DNA from: Bacteroidota bacterium
Lineage (GTDB): Bacteria > Bacteroidota > Bacteroidia > Chitinophagales > Saprospiraceae
DNA: 64,000 nucleotides
NCBI GenBank assembly: GCA_030147525.1
Contig: JASBVF010000027.1
Coordinates: 1-64,000 of the forward strand
Direction of reading: 5' to 3'
Part shown: piece by piece, positions 1 to 8,010 of the stretch
How positions within the stretch are numbered: position 1 is the first letter of the stretch
Layout of the letters: every line of letters begins with the position of its first letter
Notes under the pieces: generated by a model
The model's input: only the letters and a program-made list of their open reading frames with translations
The model's database searches: none
What the model was told of the DNA's origin: nothing
Made by a program: the position numbers and the translations under genes

Positions 1-1
1 G

Positions 2-91
2 TATTTCGATGGCTTGGGAATCACTCAAAGTCCTTCTTCCGGTAAAGGCGAAATCATGAACATTTTACTAATGGTTATTTATTTTTCTTGA
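2..91 (+). CDS. 3' end of an upstream gene (partial)
   Basis: One frame is open from the window edge to a TGA at 89-91 and encodes about 29 residues (beginning YFDGLGITQSPSSG). It stops 3 nt before the ATG of the next gene, spacing that would suit translational coupling. The piece is too short to assign to a family. Since the next gene looks restriction-endonuclease-like, a DNA methyltransferase tail is possible, but nothing in the residues proves it. It could also be chance open sequence. Confidence 0.3.
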   Translation, partial: YFDGLGITQSPSSGKGEIMNILLMVIYFS

Positions 92-94
92 AAA

Positions 95-1357
95 ATGCTT
101 CATTTCCAAACCCTTATCCGGCAATACAAGACCGACCCGGAATCGGTCTATAACACCTGGTTCGTCAACAACGAAGATAGGCTGAAAGCTTTCCGCAGCA
201 TCCGCAGGGGCGTGATGCAAGTGGTGAGCGACATCAAAGGCGGGCGCTTCGGAAACGACTTCAAAGGCTCCTCGCTCGAGTTCGTGCTGGGCTGCATCAC
301 CGAGCAAAAGCAGGTGTTCGAGGGAGCGGCGCACCCGTTTTACTGGAAACCCAAGCTGCGCATCCCCGACATATACGAGAACGAAGCGAACAAGCAGGCT
401 TTCGGGCAGTTTCTCGAAAATTGCCTGAACGCCAAGCACGAAAAGCACTTGCTCGACGAAATCCTTCGATTGGACAATTTGAAAATCAAGGGCCTGGGAC
501 CTGCTGTCGCCAGCATCCTGTATTTCCTGCACCCGACCCTCATCCCGCCGTTCAACACCGCCATTGTCAACGGTTTCAACACGCTTTTTAAGGACAAAAA
601 GAAACTCGGTTCCTGGCAGGAGTACCTCAAGCTGCGGGAGGTGCTGCTCGACACGAATCTGAAATACCGAGCCGACCTTTCCACCGACCTCGGCGCGCTC
701 GCCGGGCTGCTTTTCGAGGTAGGCTCGCAGAAAATGGCGGCGGGAATGGACGAGTACCTGTCGGAAGCGGAGCGGGATAAATTTGAAAAAGTCATCGAAA
801 AGCGGCGGCGGGAAGTTTTGAATGAGCGAGCGGAAGAAAGCTTGCACACCGAAATGCAGTACCACCTTGTAAAAATCGGCAACGCCCTCGGCTACGACGT
901 GTTCCCGGCGAGCAACGACCGCTCGAAAAGCTTCGCCGGGCAGAGCTTCTCGTTTCTTTGCCCCTGCGCTTTTCCCGACCTGCCTATCGAGCGGGAAACG
1001 CTCAACACCGTGAAACTCATTGACATTCTTTGGTTTGAAAAAGGTACCTCGAATGTGGTGGCGGCTTTCGAGGTGGAAAAAAGCACCTCGATTTACAGCG
1101 GCATCCTGCGCCTGACCGACCTCTCGTATTCGATTGCCGACGGCGACGAGACATTCTACATCGTCATTCCCGACAGCCGGGAGAAGGACGTGCTGTTGCA
1201 ACTCTCCCGACCCGCCATAAAAAACAACAGCGTCGAAATCCGCTACATCCTGTTCTCCGACCTGCGGACGCATTGCGACGCTCTGTGCAAGTTCGGCGAC
1301 AGCCACCACATCATGCAAAAAATCGCAAGGAAAGCGGGGCAGGCTTCTATAAATTGA
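95..1357 (+). CDS. Putative restriction-endonuclease-like protein with HhH-like segment
   Basis: A 420-residue protein with no signal peptide or membrane segment, so probably cytoplasmic. Around residues 130-165 a segment with 'KGLGPAVASILYFLHP' resembles a helix-hairpin-helix turn as in DNA glycosylases. The C-terminal third has HTEMQYHLVKIGNALGYDV, then IDILWF, then FEVEKSTSIYSGILRL. I recognise the last block as the signature of a family often annotated as type II restriction endonuclease, with D...E-x-E spacing compatible with a PD-(D/E)XK core. A partial gene ends just upstream, so this could be the nuclease half of a restriction-modification pair. The family assignment is from motif memory; cleavage activity is inference. 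Confidence 0.5.
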   Translation: MLHFQTLIRQYKTDPESVYNTWFVNNEDRLKAFRSIRRGVMQVVSDIKGGRFGNDFKGSSLEFVLGCITEQKQVFEGAAHPFYWKPKLRIPDIYENEANKQAFGQFLENCLNAKHEKHLLDEILRLDNLKIKGLGPAVASILYFLHPTLIPPFNTAIVNGFNTLFKDKKKLGSWQEYLKLREVLLDTNLKYRADLSTDLGALAGLLFEVGSQKMAAGMDEYLSEAERDKFEKVIEKRRREVLNERAEESLHTEMQYHLVKIGNALGYDVFPASNDRSKSFAGQSFSFLCPCAFPDLPIERETLNTVKLIDILWFEKGTSNVVAAFEVEKSTSIYSGILRLTDLSYSIADGDETFYIVIPDSREKDVLLQLSRPAIKNNSVEIRYILFSDLRTHCDALCKFGDSHHIMQKIARKAGQASIN

Positions 1358-1474
1358 AGTGAATGGACAATCGAGTTTGGGTAAAAAAAGATAATCCTGT
1401 GGTAACATTTCACTTTAAAAAGGAATCAAATAGCTTCCTTCGGAGCGTAATCTTTTTAACCTAAATATTTTACA

Positions 1475-3304
1475 ATGAAAGCAGAACAAACCTCGAAAGC
1501 AAAGCCCCACCAACAAAAGGAGCATTGCGAGCCAGTAGAAGCTGGTATCAGCCCAAGTATCCATCGAAGGATACTCACCTTCCTTAACAATGCCATTCGC
1601 CCGGAAGACCTTGCGTTTGAAAAAAACACCCTAACCCACGACGAGGGCAATCCCATCCATGAGGACAACCCGGAAGAATTGCACGGAAAGCGAAAAAAAC
1701 TCCTTGACCTCGGCATTGCCAAAGAAATCCTCGAATTTAGGGACAAGGAGTTTCCGTTCGGGTTTCGCAGCTTGAGGGATTTGGTGGAACTGAGGCAGTT
1801 TGACTTCAGCCGTATTGAAGTTCTTTTTTCCCATTTGTCGCCAGCAACATTTGGTCAATGGAGGACATTGCCTTACCCAATAACCACACAAAATCCCGGT
1901 GGTGGCGCTGAATTTCCCATCGAGGTGGTACATGCAGCCTTATTGCACACGGGAAAGGTAGTGTTCATCCCTGCCGACTTTGGGAATGCCAGGTGGAAGA
2001 CCCCGATTTGGGACCCCAACGATGAGGTAACCCCCCGGTTCGAGTACCCTGTCACCGACCCCGATTACTCTTTGCTGTGCAGCGGGCATTGCTTCCTGTC
2101 CGACGGCAAATTGCTGGTGGTCGGCGGCGGCGGCGACAGGGGAGTCACTCCTACTGCTTGGTGGGGATTCAAGTTAGACCCCGTAGCCAGGACGTGGACA
2201 AGGACAGCTGGCAGGATGGATGAATACAAATGGTATCCGACTGCCGTAGTCCTGCACGACAAGCGGGTGTTGGTTACCTGTGGGAATACTATCGGAGAGA
2301 TGGAAATCTACAATGAGGACACCGATATGTTCGAGCCAGTAACGGGCGACTCCCTGCGTTTTCCGAACCTGTACCCCGGACTGCACGTACTCCCCAATGG
2401 GGCAACGTTCTACTCCAGAACCGGATGGGGGAGTGCCACGAATGGGGCTCCGCCTTCCAACGACAACTCCGCCTATTTCGCCTTTGCCGCCTCCCCGGCT
2501 AACACGGGCGCATGGACGGGAATAACACCTTCAACGGTCAACCGCTGCAAGGGGATGTCGGTGATGATACTTCAAAATTCCTTTCCCACGACCAGGATAC
2601 TGGTAGTTGGCGGCAGCGATGCAAGTGGCAATGGCGTCAATTCAGCCGAAGTGATAGACCTGTCTATACTTTCAGCTGCCTCTTCCTGGACGCCCACCGG
2701 GGTATTGTCCGATTCGTTTCCCCGCAGACAATGCAATGCGGTGTTGTTGCCTGACAACACGGTGTTCGTGGCGGGTGGCGTCCTGTCGAACAATTCCCCC
2801 TGCATGTTGTACAACCCCGCCACCAACGCTTGGACGGCAATGGATGAATTGCCTTCGGTCAGGGCTTACCATTCCGTGATGCTTTTGCTGCCGAGCGGCA
2901 AGGTGATGATGGCAGGCGGGACAGCGGAAGCCGGAGGGATACCGGGAAGCCCAAACATTGAGGTTTTCAGTCCGCCTTACCTGTTCAGAGGGGCTCGTCC
3001 GGTGATTTCAAGTGCGCCCGCATTGGTTCATCACGGGCAGAATTTTGTCATCGAGTCGCCCGACGCCTCCACCGTCGTGAAAGTGGTTTTGGTCAGACCG
3101 ATGGCGGTGACTCATCAAACGGATGCCGAGCAGCGGGTGCTGGAAATGCCATACATCCACGACCACGCAAACCCAACGAGGCTGACCTTGACAGCGCCAC
3201 ACGGCGGGCATCCCCACGCCATTGCTCCAATGGGTTATTACATGATGTTTGCCATAAATAACAACGGAGTTCCTTCGGTTGCTTCGTGGGTTTACTTGCA
3301 TTGA
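1475..3304 (+). CDS. Galactose oxidase/glyoxal oxidase-like kelch protein
   Basis: A 609-residue copper-radical oxidase-like protein. After a helical N-terminus come kelch-type repeats (about 150-500) and a C-terminal early-set domain (DUF1929, about 505-609). The residues of the galactose oxidase copper site are all placeable: C202 (LCSGH) for the Cys-Tyr crosslink, Y254 (KWYP), Y465-H466 (RAYHS) and H547 (VTHQTD). Family members oxidise primary alcohols or aldehydes to make H2O2; the substrate here is unknown. No export signal is visible, unlike most family members. Residues 75-125 (LGIAKEILEFRDKEFPFG, SLRDL) look like a helix-hairpin-helix variant. A hairpin follows the gene. Confidence 0.75.
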   Translation: MKAEQTSKAKPHQQKEHCEPVEAGISPSIHRRILTFLNNAIRPEDLAFEKNTLTHDEGNPIHEDNPEELHGKRKKLLDLGIAKEILEFRDKEFPFGFRSLRDLVELRQFDFSRIEVLFSHLSPATFGQWRTLPYPITTQNPGGGAEFPIEVVHAALLHTGKVVFIPADFGNARWKTPIWDPNDEVTPRFEYPVTDPDYSLLCSGHCFLSDGKLLVVGGGGDRGVTPTAWWGFKLDPVARTWTRTAGRMDEYKWYPTAVVLHDKRVLVTCGNTIGEMEIYNEDTDMFEPVTGDSLRFPNLYPGLHVLPNGATFYSRTGWGSATNGAPPSNDNSAYFAFAASPANTGAWTGITPSTVNRCKGMSVMILQNSFPTTRILVVGGSDASGNGVNSAEVIDLSILSAASSWTPTGVLSDSFPRRQCNAVLLPDNTVFVAGGVLSNNSPCMLYNPATNAWTAMDELPSVRAYHSVMLLLPSGKVMMAGGTAEAGGIPGSPNIEVFSPPYLFRGARPVISSAPALVHHGQNFVIESPDASTVVKVVLVRPMAVTHQTDAEQRVLEMPYIHDHANPTRLTLTAPHGGHPHAIAPMGYYMMFAINNNGVPSVASWVYLH

Positions 3305-3364
3305 CAGGAAATAGCGTGATTGAAGCCGCCAAATTTGGTTGGTGGCTGTTGAATAAACTTTTGC

Positions 3365-3404
3365 AATGGCGTTGTGCTGCCCATAGCGGAAGCACAACGC
3401 CATT
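3365..3404 (+). terminator. Strong hairpin, probable terminator
   Basis: AATGGCGTTGTGCT (3365-3378) pairs perfectly with AGCACAACGCCATT (3391-3404) over a 12-nt loop, followed by CTTAATTTGT. It lies between the oxidase-like gene and the metalloprotease gene. The T-tract is weak, so this could instead be an mRNA-stabilising or processing stem. Confidence 0.6.
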
Positions 3405-3420
3405 CTTAATTTGTCAAAAC

Positions 3421-5507
3421 ATGAAAAAAGACACCACACACCGCCTGCCGACCCTTCTGCTTCTCGCCGCCGGGCTGTTTTTCCTGCCGGAAAACCTGCC
3501 CGCCCAGCAAGTTCCCTGCCTGTTCGACAGCCTGTACCCGCCCCAGCGGTTGGAGCGGGCGGAGAAGCGCATCTCGGCAAAATTGGCGGAAAACGCCTCC
3601 GGGCAAACGGCAAGGAGCAACGATGACAGCGTCCGCATCATCCCCGTCGTGGTTCATGTCATCCACAATGGCGGCACGGAAAACATCTCCTTTTCGCAGA
3701 TTGAAAGCCAAATCCGCATCCTCAACGAGGATTACGGCAAGCTGCCCGGCACTCCCGGCGATGGCTCCGGTGTGGACACGGGCGTTCGTTTTTGCCTCGC
3801 AAAAAAAGACCCGCAAGGCCGCTGTACCAACGGCGTCGTCCGCCTGCGGACGCCCCTGACCAACCACAAGCCTGTCGAGCGGGCCATGCTCAAGGAACTT
3901 TCATTTTGGGACAACACCCGCTACCTCAACATGTACGTCGTGAAAACCATCGAGGGCAACGTCGGCGGTTACGCTTCCTTCCCCTACACGCCGCCCGACG
4001 AGGACGGTATCGTGGTGAGAGCCAACCTGTTCGGCGACGAGGGCACGGCTGCCGCTTCGGGAGGGCGCACGACCACGCACGAACTGGGGCATTGGTTCGG
4101 GCTGTACCACACCTTCAACGGCGGCTGCGGGCTGGACATCTGCACAGACGGCGATTTTGTATGCGACACACCGCCCGTCGCCAACCCCAATTTCAACTGC
4201 AACCTGAACGCCAACTCCTGCTCCAACGATAACCCCAACCTGCCCGACCAGGTGCGCAACTACATGGATTACACGCCCGACGCCTGCAAAAACTTGTTCA
4301 CGCAAGGGCAAAAAGACCGTATCCAAGCCACGCTCGATACGGTTCGAACCCTCATCTGGTCGCCCGGCAACCTGCTCGCCACCGGCTGCGACTCGGCATA
4401 TCAGCCGCCCGCCGTTTGTCCCGTTGCGACGGATTTCGTGACCCTCACGCCGACCGTCTGCACGGGCAACAGTGCCTATTTCATTGACCGTTCGCTTAAC
4501 GGAGCGACTTCTTGGCAATGGCTTTTCCCTGGTGGAAACCCTTCGTCTTCCACCGCCCAAAACCCGACAGTCGCCTACGATACGGTGGGCGTGTACGACG
4601 TTACGCTTATCGCCGATAACGCCGAGGGCAGCGACACGCTCACGCTCGCTGGCTACCTCGAAGTCACCGAGCCGGGCATCGGCGACCCCTTGCCCTTCAT
4701 TCGGAATTTCGACGACGGGCAGTACCCGCCCGAAGGCATCACGGTCTATAATCCCGATGCCCAAATAGCTTGGGAACTCGACAGCCTTGCCGCTAAAAGC
4801 GCCCCGTACTCCATGCGCATCAACAACCTCGTCAACACGAACTACGGTACGCTGGACTGGCTCGAACTGCCTTTCCTCGACCTCAGCACCGCCCACCCCG
4901 ACTCCACGCTTCGCATGACTTTTTGTGGGCTTACGCCCGCAGCGACGCCAACTTCTCCGACGAACTCATCGTGCAACTGTCGAAGGATTGCGGCTTCACC
5001 TACGTACCCATTTTCAGCAAATCGGGCAACGCCCTCGCCACGGGACCTACTCAAACGACGCCTTTCATTCCCGACTCGACGCAATGGAAAAAGGCAGTCA
5101 TCAACCTGAACGCCTACCGGGATGAACGCTACGTGAAAATCCGTATCGTAAACGTGACCGATGGCGGCAACAACCTCTACGTGGACGACCTGAACATCGG
5201 CGACGGAAGCGACGGCAATCCGACCGCCGTGACACCGACGCCCGCTGGCGATTTGTTTCCGAACTTTCGCCTGACGCCCGACCGGGCAAGCGGGCTATTG
5301 CTGCTTTGGGCGAATGTCGCGAGGCAGTTGCCTTTCGAGGCAGTGTTGTACGATGCAGCGGGCAGGGCGGTTCGTGCCTGGCAAAACGAGGCGCTCGAAC
5401 CGGGCAGCCCTGCAGCCATTTTACCCGTGGGTGACTTGGCAGGAGGGATATATTTTTTGAAAATTGAAAATGAAGGTGGGGCGAAGGCGGTGAAGGTGGT
5501 GTGGTGA
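3421..5507 (+). CDS. M43 (pappalysin-like) metalloprotease with PKD and T9SS domains, frameshifted
   Basis: Secreted zinc metalloprotease. The start at 3421 gives a signal peptide (LLLLAAGLFFLPENLPAQQ). The zinc site is HELGHWFGLYHTF, followed by a Cys-rich stretch and the Met-turn region NYMDYTPDACKNLFTQGQ. A PKD domain follows (about 380-450), then a jelly-roll-like segment and a T9SS sorting domain (VGDLAGGIYFLKIEN). Reading is interrupted near 4918-4925: after MTF the frame runs on to a stop at 5109, while the conserved continuation (WAYARSDANFSDELIVQLSKD) lies in another frame up to 5507. One extra T in the five-T run would restore a protein of about 695 residues. It is either a true frameshift or a homopolymer sequencing error. 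Confidence 0.8.
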
Positions 5508-5567
5508 AAAGCAGGGAAGGGGGAACTACGGCATCTTGCATTTGAGGCAAAAAATAAGCGTCCAAAC

Positions 5568-5660
5568 ATGGCTCGAATGATACCCTCTCAACCGTTTGAA
5601 ACTCGTAGCCGAGGCGAACTTGACCTGTTCGATAGTTTTCGTCGCCGTTTTAAAGGATGA
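5568..5660 (+). pseudogene. N-terminal relic of a NERD-helicase gene
   Basis: Thirty codons (MARMIPSQPFETRSRGELDL, then FDSFRRRFKG and a stop) closely match the first 30 residues of the intact NERD-helicase at 9856 (MARMIPTQPIDTRSRGELDL). The similarity extends upstream through 'ggcaaaa' and 'aacATGGCTCGAATGATACC', and stops near codon 28. Differences at several codons suggest an old paralogous copy rather than a fresh duplication. The remaining helicase is missing and the AbiL-like pair begins 89 nt further on. Very unlikely to work on its own. Confidence 0.75.
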
Positions 5661-5691
5661 CCCAATCAAGGTGGTTTGAAATTTTTACTGT

Positions 5692-5727
5692 TTTGTTTTT
5701 AAAATTGAATGAACTCGCATAATTTTG
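5692..5727 (+). promoter_or_regulatory. Candidate Bacteroidota promoter for the AbiL-like pair
   Basis: TAATTTTG at 5720-5727 matches the Bacteroidota -7 consensus TAnnTTTG, 22 nt before the ATG at 5750. A TTTG at 5692-5695 could be the -33 element, but the 24-nt spacing is longer than the usual 19-21. Confidence 0.45.
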
Positions 5728-5749
5728 CAAAAAAAATGCAAAATAAGTT

Positions 5750-7111
5750 ATGTTGATAGAATTTAGAGTATCGAACTATCGGTCAATTGGAGATGAACAG
5801 GTACTTAGTTTTGTACCTGCACCCAAACAGCGGGATTACCCGTCCAACGTCATTTCCAAGGGCAAATACAAGGCATTGAATGCCATAGGAGTGTACGGCG
5901 CTAACGGTAGTGGGAAAAGCAACCTGCTACGCTCTATGAGCGTGTTTGATAAAATATTGCACTTGTCAGCCCGAACCTTGTCCACGACAAGGTTGCCCTA
6001 CGACCCGTTTTTGTTGCGTGAAGGATGGGAAAACAAGCCTGCCCGCTTTGAGGTGACATTTTTAGTGGGTGAGGACAAAAAGTACCGATACGGCTTCGAG
6101 TACAACCAAGATGAAATCGTCTCGGAATGGCTGTACCGCAAAATTGTGGGGAGGGAAGTTCCGCTTTTTCTAAGAGAAAAAGACATTATTGATGTTTCTT
6201 CCGCTTTCAATAAAGATGGCAAGGGCAGCCCCAAATTGTTCGATGCCGCCGTGGAAGCCACCCGTCCCAATGCCTTGTTCCTCTCTTTTTGCGACACGTT
6301 CAACATCGAAGAGGCGAAAGCCATTTTCCAATGGTTCAAGTATTTCTACATGATTGACGGGCTGAACACGGGAGTGGAAGGCTGGCAAACAGTGGACATC
6401 TGGAACAAGTCGGAGGAAGGCAAAGAACAGATAACAGCTTACCTCAAGCGCATAAAAGACCTCGGCATCGCTTTCGTGAATGTCACGAGCAAGGATTTCA
6501 TTGCCGCCGATTTGCCTGAGAATATGAACGACGAAATGAGGAATGCCCTCATTCGGGAATTGAGCGGTAAAAAGGGCTATTCCATTTTTTCAGGTCACCA
6601 GTTGTATTCCGCCAAAGGCGCTCCTACGGGGAAGCATATTTCATGGAAAATCGAGGAAAGGGAATCGGCTGGCACGAACAAAATATTCCACCTTATTGGA
6701 CCTATTCTCCGAATTTTGAGCCAGGGCGGTGTGCTGATTATTGACGAAATTGAAGCCAAGATGCATCCGCATTTGACGTTGGACATCATCAATTTGTTTT
6801 TGAATGCGGAAACGAACCCCAACCAGGCGCAACTGATATTCGCCACGCACGATACCAACCTGCTCACCTATTCCAGCCTTCGCCGGGACCAGATTTATTT
6901 TGCCGAAAAGAACGAGTGGGAATCAACGGAAGCTTACTCGCTTTCCGACTTTGTTTATTTGGGTGAAAACGGTGAGACTAAATCCGTCAAGGAGCGTCCG
7001 GACACCGATAAAGAGAAAAGGTACATCGAGGGTCGCTACGGTGCTGTTCCTGTGTTGGGCAACTTTCAATTTCATTTTCAAACAAAAGGCGTTAATGGCA
7101 AAGAGAGGTAA
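5750..7111 (+). CDS. AAA family ATPase, AbiLi/RloA-like
   Basis: A 453-residue ABC/OLD-type ATPase of the AAA_15 group. Walker A is GVYGANGSGKS (47-57), an ABC-signature-like block is ERESAGTNKIF, Walker B is GGVLIIDEIEAKMHPH, and the H-loop is FATHDTNLL. The C-terminal RYIEGRYGAVPVLGNF is typical of this family. Its 3' end overlaps the RloB-like gene by 17 nt. ATPase plus RloB is the composition of the AbiL abortive-infection system, so a role in phage defence with the ATPase acting as sensor or regulator is likely. Base composition looks more AT-rich than neighbouring secreted-protein genes, consistent with transfer. Confidence 0.8.
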   Translation: MLIEFRVSNYRSIGDEQVLSFVPAPKQRDYPSNVISKGKYKALNAIGVYGANGSGKSNLLRSMSVFDKILHLSARTLSTTRLPYDPFLLREGWENKPARFEVTFLVGEDKKYRYGFEYNQDEIVSEWLYRKIVGREVPLFLREKDIIDVSSAFNKDGKGSPKLFDAAVEATRPNALFLSFCDTFNIEEAKAIFQWFKYFYMIDGLNTGVEGWQTVDIWNKSEEGKEQITAYLKRIKDLGIAFVNVTSKDFIAADLPENMNDEMRNALIRELSGKKGYSIFSGHQLYSAKGAPTGKHISWKIEERESAGTNKIFHLIGPILRILSQGGVLIIDEIEAKMHPHLTLDIINLFLNAETNPNQAQLIFATHDTNLLTYSSLRRDQIYFAEKNEWESTEAYSLSDFVYLGENGETKSVKERPDTDKEKRYIEGRYGAVPVLGNFQFHFQTKGVNGKER

Positions 7112-7805
7112 GCTCGCAAAGTTCGCAACAGAGGCGTCAGAGCAAAGACCCATAAAGTTCAGGAGATACCAATATCTGTTCCTGATTGTCTGCGAAGACC
7201 AAAAGACGGAACGCGTCTATTTTGAGCGGTTTAAGTCGCAAATCCCGTCAGAGACTATCTACCTGGAAACAATCGGAACCGGACTTGATGCGAAGGGCGT
7301 AGTTGAAAAAACGCTGGAAGAAAGAACCTTGCTTGCCCAAAGGGCAAAACGGGAAGTTGACGTCACATGGTCGGTTTTTGACGTTGACGATGCGAACATC
7401 AACACAGGGAAAGCACAGCGTTTTCAGGATGCCTGCAAAATCGGGGAAGAAAGCAATATACAGCTTGCTTACAGCAACGAGGTATTCGAGTTATGGCTGT
7501 TGCTCCACCTAACTGCCGTTGACAGCCAAAAGCCTTTGCCGAGGGCAGAAGTTTACAGACTGCTGGAAGAGCAGGTGCGCAGGCGGGCAGGGCATGAAGC
7601 ATTTGAATACACCCACGGAGATACCCAAATTCTGGACAAAGTACATTCTGTTGGAAATCAGGAAATAGCCATAGAAAGGGCTGCCGATTTGCTAAAACAG
7701 CACGGCAAACGGGAACCGCTCAATGCCAATCCAAGCACGAAGGTGCATCTGTTGGTTCAGGATTTATTGAGGTGGATACGATACTACACCTACTCGCCTG
7801 AGTAG
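7095..7805 (+). CDS. RloB-like protein (AbiLii-like)
   Basis: A 236-residue protein starting at the ATG at 7095, inside the end of the ATPase gene. It has the RloB hallmarks: LIVCEDQKTERVYFERFK near the N-terminus, a central acidic VFDVDDAN, and SNEVFELWLLLH. RloB proteins are related to TOPRIM-type nucleases; the Glu and Asp of the first two motifs are the expected acidic positions. With the preceding ATPase it forms an AbiL-like toxin/effector pair. I infer that this protein is the effector. Longer in-frame starts upstream (from 6900) lie entirely inside the ATPase gene and are not used. Confidence 0.8.
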   Translation: MAKRGKLAKFATEASEQRPIKFRRYQYLFLIVCEDQKTERVYFERFKSQIPSETIYLETIGTGLDAKGVVEKTLEERTLLAQRAKREVDVTWSVFDVDDANINTGKAQRFQDACKIGEESNIQLAYSNEVFELWLLLHLTAVDSQKPLPRAEVYRLLEEQVRRRAGHEAFEYTHGDTQILDKVHSVGNQEIAIERAADLLKQHGKREPLNANPSTKVHLLVQDLLRWIRYYTYSPE

Positions 7806-7871
7806 CAAAAGCTGATTGCCAACCCTGGTCATACTCTTCCTTTCAAAAAATCAATCCTTTCCCGCCACGGC

Positions 7872-7902
7872 AGGCAACCATTTCCCGCACCTGGTTGAAT
7901 AG
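7872..7902 (+). promoter_or_regulatory. Shared promoter-like motif, copy 1 (upstream of multicopper oxidase)
   Basis: GGCAACC (7873-7879), 15 nt, then TTGAATAG (7895-7902). The same two boxes with the same 15-nt spacer occur at 14240 and 14824. The architecture resembles a -35/-10 pair for an alternative (ECF-type) sigma factor. It lies about 110 nt before the ATG of the multicopper oxidase. The rest of the 205-nt gap holds a weak GGGCGA/TCGCCC inverted repeat near 7950. Confidence 0.5.
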
Positions 7903-8010
7903 ACTTGTGATGCAGCATTCAATTACAACACCAGCGGTTATTAGGGCGACTGGCGGTCAATTCGCCCCCACCTCTCCTTTTTTATCAATATCTCAAAATC
8001 AATTCAACAC

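Noticed and set aside
68-1408. Long reverse-strand frame of 446 codons
   Set aside because: It mirrors the forward gene at 95-1357, whose protein has recognisable motifs; the reverse product is a His/Arg/Val-rich shadow with no domain.
1401-1433. GGTAACATTT ... TCAAATAG before the galactose oxidase-like gene, similar to the shared promoter-like motif
   Set aside because: The spacer is 18 nt, not 15, and the downstream box matches poorly.
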